Shown: positions 10,961 through 23,853, counted from the stretch's first letter. The stretch is DNA of 64,000 nucleotides from Amia ocellicauda (GCF_036373705.1 NC_089855.1:34341219-34405218); one strand, 5' to 3'. A program made the numbers and translations. The notes: generated by a model from the letters alone, not told the origin.

Positions 10961-12030
10961 AAACTGCATACACATTTTTATGTTTGTTATTATTCTGAAT
11001 AGAAGATACATTTTAATGAATTAAATACTTCACATTGTAAAAGCTAGGCCTTCCTTACGTAGGAAAATCTGAAGACTTGTACTCATCAAAACCAACATTT
11101 AGATAGAAAATGAAACAAGCTCTGTATAGGGCTCTTTGCAGGATCATCAGCTGAAGCCTTCCAGAGGTATACTCCTGTGGATATGCAGTCACGGCTAACT
11201 ACAGAATCATTTACTAGTCAAACTAGAATGATGTTTTCCTAGGATGCCATTCATTCCACTGTTTTTAGAAGGATATAACGATAAGGAAACTGATAATGCC
11301 TGCTTGCTTTGATTGCTCTTCTTTTGTTCAGGTGTAATTAGGTTGTACTGTGCAAGCACACTGTTCAGAATTGTCTTCACTCAGTCTCAGGTGCAGCTCA
11401 GTCTGGATCCTGGTGGTGTACTAAAGCCACTGCTACTTGAATTAGAATATTGTAGTGACCCGACTAAAACAGGGGGACTGTCTGTGTTCACGTTCATGTA
11501 TTTTACATAGTTGCCCAATTAGCCCTCCTCATAACCGATGTTATTAAAGAGTATGGTATGAATATTTATAAAGTTTAAAAGTTGTGTTGCTTTGCTATAC
11601 ATTATTTAAGATTATAAAAGCTTCAGTGTTTTATATATTATTTTTACTTCTAAATAACTGTTTAACATAACCACCAAAAAATCACAACTGAGTTCCAAAC
11701 TGCCTCTGGAAGCAATGTCAGCACAAGAACTGTTTGTCAGGAGCTTCATGAAATGTGTTTCTATGGCCGAGCAGCCGCACACAAGCCTAAGATCACCATA
11801 GGCAATGCAAAGTTTGCCGCCATTGGACTTGAGAACAGTGTTAATTTCGTCAACGAAAACTATGACGGAAAATATGAATCAAGGAAATATTTTCAGTGAC
11901 GATAACAATGACGATAACAAGATGAAATACTGTGACAAAAACGATAAGAAAAATAAATGCCTTCTAATTTTAGTTGACTAAAATGTGACAAAACTAAAAT
12001 TCAACACAAGACTAATGGACATACATTACA
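10961..12030. other. Inner end of the left arm, no gene seen
   Basis: It matches 32405-33540 inverted. From 11836 on it holds a repeat beginning CAGTGTTAATTTCGTCAACG, of a kind common in fish and probably a small hAT-related element. The homology ends at TAATGGACATA (12025), which in the right arm is the Tc1 insertion point. Confidence 0.55.
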
Positions 12031-12324
12031 GTATATTGCGAGGTGGTCAGGGAGCTGTTTCATGGTCCAATGATAATCATGCATGCCTTGACTCGATTCG
12101 TGTAACGCAGCTTATCGCAGTTCTCCCCATATTTGCACTGCTGCACCAATGGGATCGGTGGTATTCTGCAGCTCTGTGCAGGACCGTGGAAATCTGGGCA
12201 ACAGAATGTGACCCAATTGTACCCAAGTGTGTGTTTCGCTTTATGTTGAATGTGGTTGATGTGGTGTTTTACTGTATTGGGCTTAACGTGAAATTGATAC
12301 AGATTGCACGAAGTGAAACGCCTG
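12031..12324. other. Unique spacer, no gene seen
   Basis: There is an open frame here on the plus strand, but without recognisable motifs. Part of it (12140-12210) faintly resembles the CCAATGGG/GCAGATCTGC repeat at 34445-34560. I see nothing else. Confidence 0.4.
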
Positions 12325-13704
12325 TGTAGCGTTAAGGGGAGGGGGGTGTATTGTGATAAGAGCATTCTAGCCCTGAGCTGGAGCTCTGATCTAAAGAAGA
12401 CTTCTCCCCCAAAGTTACCAGAATTCCTGAGCTCATCGGCCCATGAACCGTCAAAGTGACAGTCTTGGGAGTATGGCTCACCTAGAATAGGCCAAATGGC
12501 TTGGAATCCCTGCTGTGAAATTGTCTGGGGAATGTGGCCTGGAGGTCATAAAACCCTTTGAAGCGGGCAAGAGCCGAAATCCTGAAACAGAGCTATGAAC
12601 CCAGGCCAACCGGCATTTCCAAGGGATGGCATGAATTGACATCAGGCATAAATCGAGCCTCCTCCAATAGGAGACTGGGGGCTGAAACCGAAATCCAATC
12701 TCACAAGGTCAAGAACCAATCACCTATGATCTATCAGGCATAAAAAGTAGCGCACAGCACTTTTTCTCTCTCTCACACCTTAACCGGTAACTCGCTGCCA
12801 CAACTCAACTTGTAGCTTCTGTTGCCAGAACCGGAACCGGAAACCAACTAAGTCTTTGCCAGCAACAGAAGAGTTTAACTGGGAGAAGTAGATTGAGCCG
12901 TATGAAGAATTCTTTAAAGAACTTTAATAAGTAAAGAACTTTAGAACCTGCGCCTGCCCACCTGTACCCATCTGATAAGTGGAGTTACTACAGATGGACA
13001 ATTGACTAAGTCGACTGCAATACAGAAGTTTTCAGTCATTTAAATAGCTATTGAGTCTTAAACTTGACCCTTGGAAACGAACAGGGCCCTGCTTTCCTCA
13101 AAGACTTTGTCTTCAAGTAACTACGGTGGAAAACCCTGCTTGCAAAGAAGACATTCCTGTGCACAACCTTGGAGCCTTCAAACCAGTGGAAAATCTGTTT
13201 GGAAAAGACTCTACTTTTGCGAAAACCCCAACTTCTAGGTGCATCGACTGAAGTGGAAGTTATTGGACAAAGCCGAACCGGACTGCCTTTGTTCCAAACC
13301 ACACAGACCTCTCCCCACCCCGTGGAACCTCGTGCCGTGTGCTCTTATCTGATCAGGCCTCTCTGACATTCATGACATTTGAGAAATCAATTAGAAATGT
13401 TATTCTGTGAGTCATAAACTTTAGAATGTGTAATATCATTTAGTATTTTCTTAAATATAAATGAGTGCTGCATTAAACTGTTTTGTTTGACAATTTTAGA
13501 AATAAAATCTGTCAACGCCGAAAAATATCTTCTCATTCCTGTTTAACTGTTTAGTCTAAAATTGACACACGTTAATAGACACTAGATTATAGGTGGCCCT
13601 GCCTATCCTTAATCATCCTTAATCAGTAATCAATTAGGGAAAATTGTGGTAAGAAGAAATGATAGGATCTTTCTCGGCACCCAAACTTAAATGAGACTGA
13701 TATA

Positions 13705-14788
13705 CACTCACCTAAAGGATTATTAGGAACACCTGTTCAATTTCTCATTAATGCAATTATCTAACCAACCAATCACATGGCAGTTGCTTCAATGCATTTA
13801 GGGGTGTGGTCCTGGTCAAGACAATCTCCTGAACTCCAAACTGAATGTCTGAATGGGAAAGAAAGGTGATTTAAGCAATTTTGAGCGTGGCATGGTTGTT
13901 GGTGCCAGACGGGCCGGTCTGAGTATTTCACAATCTGCTCAGTTACTGGGATTTTCACGCACAATCATTTCTAGGGTTTACATAGAATGGTGTGAAAAGG
14001 GAAAAACATCCAGTATGCGGCAGTCCTGTGGGTGAAAATGCCTTGTTGATGCTAGAGGTCAGAGGAGAATGGGCCGACTGATTCAAGCTGATAGAAGAGC
14101 AACTTTGACTGAAATAACCACTCGTTACAACCGAGGTATGCAGCAAAGCATTTGTGAAGCCACAAATTGCCTGGTCTGATGAGTCTCGATTTCTGTTGAG
14201 ACATTCAGATGGTAGAGTCAGAATTTGGCATAAACAGAATGAGAACATGGATCCATCATGCCTTGTTACCACTGTGCAGGCTGGTGGTGGTGGTGTAATG
14301 GTGTGGGGGATGTTTTCTTGGCACACTTTAGGCCCCTTAGTGCCAATTGGGCATCGTTTAAATGCCACGGCCTACCTGAGCATTGTTTCTGACCATGTCC
14401 ATCCCTTTATGACCACCATGTACCCATCCTCTGATGGCTACTTCCAGCAGGATAATGCACCATGTCACAAAGGTCAAATCATTTCAATTTGGTTTTTTGA
14501 ACATGACAATGAGTTCACTGTACTAAACTGGCCCCCACAGTCACCAGATCTCAACCCAATAGAGCATCTTTGGGATGTGGTGGAACGGGAGCTTCGTGCC
14601 CTGGATGTGCATCCCACAAATCTCCATCAACTGCAAGATGCTCTCCTATCAATATGGGCCAACATTTCTAAAGAATGCTTTCAGCACCTTGTTGAATCAA
14701 TGCCACGTAGAATTAAGGCAGTTCTGAAGGTGAAAGGGGGTCAAACACAGTATTAGTATGGTGTTCCTAATAATCCTTTAGGTGAGTG
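13705..14788 (+). mobile_element. Tc1-like element, DD36E type, copy 1
   Basis: The terminal repeats are CACTCACCTAAAGGATTATT and its complement, with TA target duplications at 13703-13704 and 14789-14790. The LTR at 22442-24294 keeps the empty site (GATATATATATAACG on its minus strand), so this insertion came after the LTRs spread. Length is 1084 bases against 1221 for copy 2, because of an internal deletion near 14163. Confidence 0.9.
13853..14756 (+). pseudogene. Broken Tc1-like (DD36E) transposase
   Basis: The N-terminal part (13853-14035) starts MGKKGDLSNFERGMV with a helix-turn-helix (SISQSAQLLGFSRTIISRVY), and ends at a CGA-to-TGA stop at 14033. About 138 bases present in copies 2 and 3 are deleted near 14163. 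The catalytic half follows in another open stretch to 14756: WSDES, QQDNAPCH and NPIEHLW supply the three acidic residues, with 36 residues between the second Asp and the Glu. That spacing fits the DD36E group of Tc1/mariner. The element could not make a whole transposase. Confidence 0.85.
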
Positions 14789-15299
14789 TATATAACGAGA
14801 AGTTATTTGACATAAATACTAACCTGCATAGTTATTTAATGTCCGACTAACAATACTAATGAGAGACTCACCTTCGCCTTACTGACAGGTATTGTAGTCA
14901 ATGTGTTTGTAATTTTGTTTAACGATTTGTGTTATCATATGCGATTCCATGTTATTTGATTTGGTCACAGAAGTGATTTGTCTTTGATTTGCTGATCTTG
15001 AGTGAATTTTAATTAGTTTTACCCTTCTTGTATAACTAGTGTAGTGCTACATTTGAGAATCTATATCTTTGGAATTGGTGTCTGCATCAAATTATTGCAG
15101 AAATTGAGTTCTACAAGATTCTAGGATTCTTGAAAAGGTGATACTTAAATTCACTTCTTTAACTGAAATGTATAAGTGTGCCTTACACTACACCTGTTCT
15201 TTTGTATATAGGACTGGAAAGTGCGGGTTTTGTAATTAGTAAAGTTAGGATCTAATTGGTTAATTTATAAGTACAGTAAGGCATGTTAAATAGCTGTCA

Positions 15300-15496
15300 A
15301 AGTGAGAGCCAGAAGCGATACAGGTTTTTTGGGTCCGATACCAATACAGATAATTGGCTGATATTTAGGCTACTTTTTGTTAGCATGCATAACAGACATT
15401 TTGTCAGAAATTGTGTCAAATATGCACTGAAGGCAAGATTTTTTTTACATTTATACATTTTACAGAATACATTTAACATTAATTTTCATGATAAAT
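15300..15496 (+). repeat. Dispersed repeat fragment
   Basis: Its core, from ATTGGCTGATATTTAGGCTA to TTTATCATGA, is found inverted at about 30645-30800. The first bases (GATACAG..GGTCCGATACC) resemble the piece at about 21665-21790. It is probably a nonautonomous DNA element of hAT style; the family is not certain. Confidence 0.5.
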
Positions 15497-15812
15497 AACA
15501 AACCCAAATTAAGCATTTTAAAAATAAACTAAATAAGTCTGAATAAGGGAGAATAAAGAAAAAAATATACTAATATGCATGTTCTATACATTAGAACAAA
15601 GACCAAGGTGTATGACTAATTTCTCACAAACATGGAAAAATGTGCATATTCTATACATTAGAGCAAATAATAATATAGTGTTAAGTGATGGTCTGGAATA
15701 TATTTGCATTTTACACGCATCAGGTTGTCTCAGGTTTGCAAGTCCTGCTCAGTGATCAATACTGCCAATCACACAGGGGCAGGTTATAGTGCAGGCAGCA
15801 CAGCACAGCTGC

Positions 15813-15815
<3 letters not shown>

Positions 15816-15904
<89 letters not shown>
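15816..15904. repeat. (TA)n microsatellite
   Basis: A pure TA dinucleotide run of about 88 bases. It produces artificial Tyr-Ile frames on both strands. Confidence 0.95.
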
Positions 15905-15908
<4 letters not shown>

Positions 15909-17725
15909 CTGCCCTCGAAGTGTAACTTATTTAATACGTATGTTAAATGTATTGCAATACGAATCACAGCCAAAACATGATGTAGGATTTGAAATAGTTT
16001 TATAAATACCATATATAGTTTGTTTTATCCAACAATGTCTGAGAGATGCGTTTTTCACACATTTTCTTTAGATGTTTTACTGTGATTATTATTTATAATA
16101 ATCGGGATGCGCAGCGCTGGTTTAATTAGGTGGCAAGTTCAGCTCACAACAAAACAAAACATGGCTGAAAGCTGATGAAAAAAAACAAATACACATTTTA
16201 TTTGTAGTCCATGTATATCCACCAAGTCTCCTATACATATAGAAAAACATATTCAATTTGCTTGGGAGCTCAAATCCGCCCCATAGAGATCAGTTTAGAG
16301 TGAAAACCAAACCAAATCAAAACAAAACAAAATTTATATTTTCTATCCCCCTCCTTTATAGCTTTGGATCAAACCAATCAATCTATGTTAAGGTGAACCA
16401 TGTTGCTATTAACAACAAAGCAAAAAATAAACAACCACACATTATACCAAATACACCTGTTTAAACTATGTAACTACAAACTAAATACATAAAACCAGCG
16501 TCATTATTCCCAGTAATGAGAGATACAATTCTATTACATAAAACACACATCAAGACGATACCCCCCCACATACACCCACCCACCCACACTTATGAGAGTG
16601 GAGCATGGGCATTTAACAGGAAATAGTGCTTGTGCGAGATCTAAATCGTCCTCGTATCAAAGGACACTAGAAGCCCTTCACTGCAACAAAATCATAAAGG
16701 AATAACCAAGAGGAAAGAAGAAACGGAAACGGAAGCGGACAGAAGAAAATATACATACCAGTAAAGAAAAACAAACAAAACAAATGCCCAACCAGATTAA
16801 ACGCTGCAAGAAAGTAAAATGCTGTTTAAGACGTGATCCTCATATGGTTTCAGGGCAGGAAAACCTCCCCCACTTAACCAAACCGCTGTAGTGATGTATA
16901 ATGCTAACGAACACTTTCAGCAGATTGAACAGTAAAACAGATCAAAAACAACAGTAGAACAAATGACAAATAAAAACAATAACAATAATGATAGTATGCA
17001 CGGATATTTCCTGCTTAAGGGATGAGAGGCAAAGCTGCTTCATCACAAATTGTCATTTAAAAGATATGTTCTGTTTGCTGAATCCACCAAAAAGTGTATT
17101 CCCCTCATCTACAATTTAAGAATATGTCACAAAATGGCATGCCAGTTCACTTCCTGTGTTGAACAGAAATCAAATAGCCAATTTAGTGTTCTCTGCATAT
17201 ATTAGACTGTTTAATTATTTAAAAGAATGTGTGTATGTAAAATCTTAACAAGTTATTTTATGTTTTGCATTACTCCATTTCATATAAAACACATCAAAAT
17301 AAATTGTATGATCATTGTAAATATTCTGGATTCTTCTTTCACCTTCTAAGCTAAGGGTAGAAATTTCAGAAGCATCCCTGCTGAACATTTAGAGCCAGTA
17401 TGGCAATTGTAACAGGTTTATGTTCTCTGTAGTGTTAAAAGACTACGTGGGCAATAATCATGGCATTTGTAAGATGTAATGATGTCAATATTTAAAATTA
17501 AACAATTATATCTAATCAGAAACTATTAACATTAGTTCTGCAATACTCAAGATGAAATATTAAATTAATTCAGCAAACATTGCTGACACTGTGTTTGCAT
17601 TCTAAAATATTACACAATTGTTGAAAATGAGCTAGAACATTGTTAATCAACCATCTAACAGATTAATAGGCAGAGTAAACATGGTACCGTGATCCAGTCA
17701 TGGCTGGCTGCACTGAGCCCTGTCC

Positions 17726-17735
17726 TATATAAAGG
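17726..17735 (+). promoter_or_regulatory. TATA box of cystatin B
   Basis: TATATAAAGG, 65 bases before the ATG. Confidence 0.8.
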
Positions 17736-17790
17736 CCCAGTGTGCTGCTCAGTCTACAGTCCCTCTCTTCAGTGTGAAAAGCAGTAGAAG

Positions 17791-18854
17791 ATGGCAGACT
17801 TCTGGCAGTTCCTCTGCGTTCTCCTCTCCTCAGCTCTCCTCACTGTATCAGCAGCTCCTCTAGAAGCTATTGATGCCGATCCCAACAGCCTAGAGGTCCG
17901 TGACTCCGCTGCCTTCGCCTTGGAGTCCTTCAATTACTTCAGCAAGGAGCCCTGCCTCTACAAAATCACCAAGTTTGACACAGTCACAATGAAGGTAGAG
18001 TATGGTAAACTTTTGATGTCCACTTTGTTTGAAGCAGAAGAAGGACTGCTAGTCAGTCTGAGAGCAGTGTTCGAATTCATCAAAAACTGATAAGCTATTA
18101 GAAAGTATTTAGCTTTATTGGTGGACATGATGACATATGAATATGACCAGTATGCATCTTTGGAAAGTTTACATGGGTTCAAGATAATGCTCACTGCATA
18201 GTTACAATTTGTATTGAATATTGAAGTCAGAAGAGATACCTAACATTTCTTAATGCTACTTTCCAGTTATTTGTTTTGTCATTTAAGTAATAATCTTGCA
18301 GTCATGTAGTCATGTAGACTTTCAACATGTGAATGAGTGAATGAGCATTACAACCCTCTGTTCCAGGCCATCGGTGGAGGGGAGTACACAATGGACGTGG
18401 AGCTGCAGCTCACCCAGTGTAAGAAAGGAAAGAGTGCTGACCTGGAGTCTTGCCCAGTTGTGACAGCCCCTGCACAAGCAAAGGTAATTTTGAACAATGT
18501 GTTATCAACACTGAGGGTAGTTTACATAGTAAAATTTTGTCATGATAACTGATACCTGAAGTGCATAATTGCAGGTGCTTTCTACAATGACATGCAGTAG
18601 CAGTGCTCATGAGGAAATATCAGCACTCCCAATAATTCTCAATAATCTTACTTCTACAAGGCATACAATTATTCGAAAGCTGTCTTCCCATCAGAGGTCT
18701 TCAGATACTGTAAGAGAGTGTTTCTGCCCCTGAATGTCTGCCTTCTGTTCCATCCCAGGCCCTCCAGTGTGTTTTTGTGGTGCTCAATGCTCCCTGGAAG
18801 CAGGAGAGAGTGCTGATTAAGAGCCACTGCAGCCCAAGACAACAGGAACAGTGA
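17791..18854 (+). CDS. Cystatin-like secreted protein, copy B (3 exons)
   Basis: Exons 17791-17994, 18367-18483 and 18759-18854 give 138 residues, with the same protein as copy A: signal peptide, K68-A-I-G-G in place of QxVxG, extra Cys55, disulfide cysteines 86, 97, 111 and 131, and Pro119-Trp120. The exon 2 start was chosen at the strong acceptor CCTCTGTTCCAG, because that join makes the segment between helix and first disulfide exactly as long as in human cystatin C. The upstream in-frame MNEHYNPLF is intron. One intron difference from A and C (GAGCATTAC against GAGCAGTAC at about 18343) shows this is a distinct copy. It stands alone in the spacer and keeps its own TATA box and poly(A) signal, so it is probably expressed, though I cannot test that. 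Confidence 0.88.
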
Positions 18855-19110
18855 GGAGCCGAGATCCACACCTTCCTGTCTTCTGCATTCCACAACAGAA
18901 TGTCAACAGCTAAAATCACTCATTCTAAAAGCCTGTCGAGCAGTCTGCAACTCTGTACCTGGAGAGCTTCATTGTACCAGTGTCTTCCATCAGTGGGTAT
19001 TCATCTCATAGATCTCGTCCAACACATACATACCCTGAGAAATACAGAGTTTGATTGGAATGAAATGAGAAGACCTCTGGAACCAGTGTTGGAGATCTCT
19101 TCAGTAGACC

Positions 19111-19116
19111 AATAAA
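19111..19116 (+). promoter_or_regulatory. Poly(A) signal of cystatin B
   Basis: AATAAA, 257 bases after the stop codon. Confidence 0.75.
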
Positions 19117-20639
19117 GAATTAGTTCATTATGTCATATGCTTTTGTGAATCACATGTTATGGAATGCATTGTCCCAAATTCAATAAATAAATAAGATACA
19201 AAAACTTAAAACAATATCTAATATGATAATTCTGAAATATGTGAGTGAATTATGGTTAGATCAATAACTTGGAGTGGGCCAAGAGGCCAAAGAACCGGTC
19301 TTGGAAAAACTGGTCTGAATAATACTTGTCCTTGTGTTCATTACTCTGAAATCACTACGTGTTTAACACAGTTCGATCCATTTGGATCAGTTTAGCTCTT
19401 CTATGTTTAATTCCTTATACGCTTTTGACTACAGACAACTATTAGCAATGCATACATGATGCTAGCTGATGGGTTTTAGAATAATTGCACCACAGATCAA
19501 ATAGCATGTAGATATATTTAAGTTAAAAACAAAACAAAACTTAAGGAGGGTCCTTGTTATGCAGTCACACCTACCTGCAGTTGTCGGTGACGCTGCATGT
19601 CTCCTGTAAAAAAGTAGAAGAGATACTGTTGTTTTGTTGTTGTTGTTATTTCCTTCTATTAATAGGGATATTGGGTTTTTATAGATTCACAGTTAATTCC
19701 TTTGTTATTATTTTCTTGTGTTATTTTGGGTAGGGTTTTTAGTGTTTAATGTGCCCCTTTTATTAAAGGCAATTTTAGTAATAGGATTGATTTATTTCCC
19801 CAAGTCCCATTGTATTGTGTTCCCTGCTCAAGTACAGTCTTTGTGCCCTGTCTTGGCATTTGTAAAATTAAATATTCTCATTAAACCTTACCCACTCCGT
19901 GTGGTGGAGTCTTGGGGTCCCATTGAGTGTGCCCAGGGAGGGAGAGAGAGTAGGTATACAAGGTCCTCTCTTGTTAAACAAAAGATGTGGTGTGGTCACG
20001 TATCATGTCACCCCTATCACCCACTATGAGGTGACATTAACAGGAAGATTAAATTGAATTTTGGAGAAACACAATGAATGCACAAGGAAAGTCCTTCAAT
20101 GCCAACATGAGCAATCTAGTGGTATTGCTAGACACTACCTGTCTTAATGGCATCATGACTGATTCAATTATATGTAGATTGTTGTACAGCGGGATTCTCT
20201 TGCTATACATATTGTAGCAAGCGGTGGTCTCCTTTTCCTTTCATAAAGACAGGCAGGTAGACAACTGGTGTAAAGCAAGTTCAGGAAAATGTATAGCCCT
20301 TGAAAAACTATGTCTAAGGTTCCTATCTGCTGAGACTCACGCTAGGGTTGGCCATGCATTGGAGTCGGAGTGGAGCTGGAGCTGGTATTGCTGGAGCCGG
20401 AGCAGAGCTGGACTCAGGCTCATCGGAGCGCTCCGGAACCTGGAGCTGGATCTGAAGCTAGGTCATGGAGCTACTCCACTCTCTCCCCCCCTCCATTAAA
20501 CTCTCCGAGATATTAAGTCCAGTTTTCTTGAATTAACAAAATATATAACTTCATAGGTATTGTTGTGTGTTAGGGGTTCTACAGTAAGATCAGTTTTCAC
20601 TCCCAACTATTAGTACATAATAAAATATTTGTTATTCAT
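19117..20639. other. Downstream flank of cystatin B, no gene seen
   Basis: Colinear with 47846-49370 and inverted to 713-2236. It contains the GGAGCC-rich patch at 20340-20470. In the stretch 19500-19650 it agrees with C against A. Confidence 0.55.
20340..20470. repeat. GGAGCC-rich repeat, copy in block B
   Basis: Imperfect GGAGCTGGAGC and GGAGCCGGAGC units, the inverse of the patch at 890-1015. Confidence 0.6.
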
Positions 20640-21349
20640 TGCAATTATATGACACTCTGCTCACTCAGTGTCTTTAACACAGATACGCCTACCTCCTGGA
20701 GGGTGTTCTTGATCTGGCCAACTGTTGTAAAGGGATTTTTCTTCAGCAGGGAAAGAATTCTTCAAATCTTCAAATTCTTCAAGTCTTCCACAACAGTTGT
20801 TTTCTGTGGTCTTCCAGGCCTTTTGGTATTCCTGAGCTCACCAGTGCATTCTTACTTCATAAGAATGTACCAAATAGTTGATTTGGCCACACCTAATGTT
20901 CTTGCTATCACTCTGATTGGTTTGTTTTGATTTCTAAGGCAAAACTGAAAGCAAAACGCCCAAAGAACAAGCTGGAACTAAAGACAGCTGCAGTACAGGC
21001 CTGGCAGAGCATCACCAGGGAAGAAACCCAGCATCCGGTGATGTCTATGGGTTCCAGACTTCAGGCAGTCATTGACTGCAAAGGATATGCAACCAAGTAT
21101 TGAAACTCACAATTTAATTAATGATTATGTTAGTTTGTAACAAGTACTATTTAGCCCCTAAAATTGGGGGTACCACATATACAAATGGGTGTAATTCCTA
21201 CATCGTTCACCCAATTTGGATGTAACTACCCTCAAATTAAAAGCCTACACTTAAAGGACATCTTGATTGTTTCCTTTCAAATCCATTGTGGTGGCTACAG
21301 AGCCAAAATGATGACAATTGTGTCATTGTCCAAATATTTATGGACCTAA
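20640..21349. mobile_element. Rearranged Tc1-like remnant, copy in block B
   Basis: The reverse complement of 4-712: N-terminal helix-turn-helix code on the minus strand (20930-20670), then the C-terminal code ending GYATKY on the plus strand (stop near 21100), then the terminal repeat. Sharing this odd head-to-head layout ties blocks A and B together. Confidence 0.8.
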
Positions 21350-21359
21350 CTGTATGTAT

Positions 21360-21655
21360 GGACCTCACTTTGTGCACAGGGATATTGTCCTGCTGAAACA
21401 GGAAAGGACCTTCCCCAAACTGTTGACACAAATGTGGAGGCACAAAATCATCTAGAATATCATTGTATATTGTAACGTTAACATTTCCCTACGGGGCCTA
21501 GCCCGAACCATTAAAAACAGCCCCAGACCATTAGTCCTCCTCCATATAAATTTACAGTTGGCACTATGACGCGTTCTCCTGGCATCCACCACACTCAGAT
21601 TCATCTGTCGTACTGCCAGGTGGTGAAGCGTGATTCATAACTTCAGAGCAAAGTT
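21360..21655 (-). mobile_element. Fragment of another Tc1-like element
   Basis: The minus strand encodes FLFQQDNIPVHK, the second-Asp region of a Tc1/mariner transposase, in a short frame interrupted on both sides. No terminal repeats are seen. Decayed. Confidence 0.65.
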
Positions 21656-22441
21656 AATTTTGACTAGGGCCCGACAGATTTATCAGAGCACCGATATTAT
21701 CAGCCGATAGTTGCCTTTTACAGAAAGATCTGTATCGGCACATATTCCACCGATAATGCACCAATATATTTTCTCAAACTATTGGCTAAATATATATTAA
21801 AAAAAACCATAAAATCCTCCATCAGGCTTCAGACAATAAATATATACGTTTATTTGGTTTTACAGTCATTATGTTAATGATTTACCATTATTTTTTAACA
21901 TAGTTATGGTGCTTTAGTTTGCCCTGGAAGCTCCAACTCCACATTGATTCTCATGCGCTGCAGTCTCACTGCTGAACACCGCGGTGAAACAAACACACAC
22001 GTCCACTGAGAAACACAGGGTGTATAAACCAATAAACGTTTTTCACTGAAATCCTCATAACCAATAGAAAGTATTTTTGAAAGCTGTGCTGCATTTGAGT
22101 ATCCATGGTTTTGATTGATTGTTTATTTTCGTCATGACTGAAGATTACCATATACTATGGCATAGAGGTGCATTTTTACTGAAAAGTTAATTAAATCGCT
22201 TTTCAAAATTCACAATAGCAATTAAAATAAAGAAAAACAGTAAATGTTCACTGAAGATGTTGACTTGGATATCAGCAAACGAAAACTGTCTCCAAATCAC
22301 AATCAAGCTGTAAATCAGAAGCGGTTACATTGTAGGCTGTTATTATTTAGCATTGTTGCAAGCTATTGATCAGTTTAACTGCGTGTGTCCGGCACGGTCT
22401 TTGTTAGATATAAAGCGACCATTAATTGTGGTATTAGCACT
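21656..22441. other. Repeat fragment and unassigned DNA
   Basis: 21665-21790 is a repeat beginning CTAGGGCCCGACAGATTTAT, with CCGATA and TATCGG units, probably hAT-related. The rest is A/T-rich without a gene. Confidence 0.45.
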
Positions 22442-23815
22442 TGTAGCGTAAGGTACACTTATAAATTTCAATTAAAGAAGTGAATTTATAGTATCACCTT
22501 ATCACGAATCCTGGAATCTTGTAGAACTCAATTTCTGTAATAATTGGACGCAGACACCAATTCCAAAGATATAAATTGTCAAATTTATTCAAAACAAAGA
22601 CTAAATGTAGCACTACACTAATTATACAAAAGGGAAAAACTAATTAAAAATTCAACTCTAGATCAACAAATCAAAGACAAATCACTTCCGTGACCAAATC
22701 AAAGACCATGGGATCGCATATGATAAGACAAATCGTTAAACATAAAAGGTTATAAACACATTGACTACAATACCGGTTAGTAAGACGAAGGTGAGTCTCT
22801 CATTAGTATTATTAGTCAGACATTAAATAACTACGCAGGTTAGTATTTATGTCAGGTAACTTCTCGTTATATATATATCAGTCTCATTTACGTTTAGGTG
22901 CCGAGAAAGATCCTATCATTACTTGTTACCACAATTTCCCTTAACTGATTATTATTCAATGATTAAGGATAGGCAGGGCCACCAATAATCTAATGTCTAT
23001 TAACTTGTGTCAATTTCAGATTAAACAGTTAAACAGGAATGAGAAGATATTTCTCGGCGTTGACAGATTTTATTTCTAAAATTATCAACAAAACAGTTTA
23101 ATGCAACACACATTTATATTTAAGAAAACTAAATGATATTACACATTCTAGAGTTATGAATCACAGATTAACATTTCTAATTGATTTCTCAAATGTCATG
23201 AATCATGAACTCCAAACTGTTAAACTTATCTGAACTTCGTCGCAGAGAGGCCTCTCTGTCTTCGGGCTCAGATAACAGCACACGGCACGAGGTCCGTGTG
23301 GTTTGGAACAAAGGCAGTCTGGTTCGGCTTTGTCCAAGAACTTCCACTCAGTCGATGCACCTGGAAGTTGGGGTTTCGCGAAAGTAGAGTCGTTTCCAAA
23401 CAGATTTTCCACTGGTTTGAAGGCTCCAAGGTTGTGCACAAAATCTTCTTGGCAAGCAGGGTCTCTCACCGTACTTATTTGAAGACAAAGTCTTTGAGGA
23501 AAGCAGGGCCCTGTTTGTTCCAAGGGTCAAGTTTCTTAAGACTCAAATAGCTATTTAAATGACTGACACTTTCGTATTCAGTCGACTTAGTCAATTGTCC
23601 AGCTGTAAAACTCCACTGATCAGGTGGGCACAGGCGGGCATGCGCAGTCTGTAAAGTTCTTTATTTAATAAAGTCCTTTAAAAGAATTCTTCGTACGGCT
23701 CAATGTCCTTCTCCCAGTTTAACTCTTCTGTTGCCGGCAAAGACTTGGTTGGTTTCTGGTTCCGGTTCTGGCAACAGAGCTACAGGTTGAGCTGTGGCAG
23801 CGAGTTACTGGTTCA

Positions 23816-23853
<38 letters not shown>

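Larger units (their letters stand above)
1..12030. repeat. Left arm of a large inverted repeat (cystatin A-D block)
   Basis: Read as its reverse complement, this stretch matches about 32405-49384 in the same order: A here pairs with C there, and D pairs with D'. Matches seen by eye include both cystatin genes with introns and flanks, the CR1-like LINE piece (5020-5590 with 41725-42230), and the far inner end (11760-12025 with 32405-32670). Differences are discrete: a TIR element at 6016-7050 only here, a deletion at 10960, and a rearranged Tc1-like piece at 4-712 not found at the matching end of the right arm. The arm may continue beyond the window start. Confidence 0.85.
12325..15192 (+). 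mobile_element. Solo LTR-like element 1, split by a Tc1-like insertion
   Basis: It begins TGTAGCGTTAAGG and ends CCTTACACTACA, imperfect inverted termini of the TG..CA kind. It is flanked by a 4-base direct repeat, CCTG (12321-12324 and 15193-15196). Without the Tc1-like insert it is about 1780 bases. An inverted relative lies at 22442-24294. Inside are a TATA-like CATAAAAAG (about 12739) and AATAAA (13501), as expected for an LTR promoter and poly(A) signal. No gag, pol or env coding is seen. I infer a solo LTR; a nonautonomous TIR element with 4-base target duplications is the alternative. Confidence 0.7.
15193..17044. other. Repeat-rich spacer, no gene seen
   Basis: It contains a dispersed repeat at about 15300-15496 (inverse relative at 30645-30800), the TA microsatellite, and A-rich sequence from 16140 to 17040 with a C-rich run at 16560-16590. 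Short frames are not gene-like. Confidence 0.5.
17045..21352. repeat. Third A-type block, carrying cystatin B
   Basis: Colinear with 46454-49384 (C) and inverted to 1-4350 (A), but without the LINE part that A and C share further upstream. Its far end includes the rearranged Tc1-like remnant also found at A. Small losses mark it: about 27 bases near 17095 and 15 bases near 17530. It lies in the spacer between the two arms. Confidence 0.85.

Noticed and set aside
15816-15904. CRISPR-like or other array of spaced repeats
   Set aside because: Pure microsatellite without spacers; no such array exists in the window, as expected for a vertebrate.
15789-16012. Tyr-Ile repeat proteins
   Set aside because: They are translations of the TA microsatellite; the same holds for 56120-56200.
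18337-18552. Separate 71-residue gene over exon 2
   Set aside because: Its start is in intron 1 and its end in intron 2; only the 39 codons between acceptor and donor are conserved in the family.
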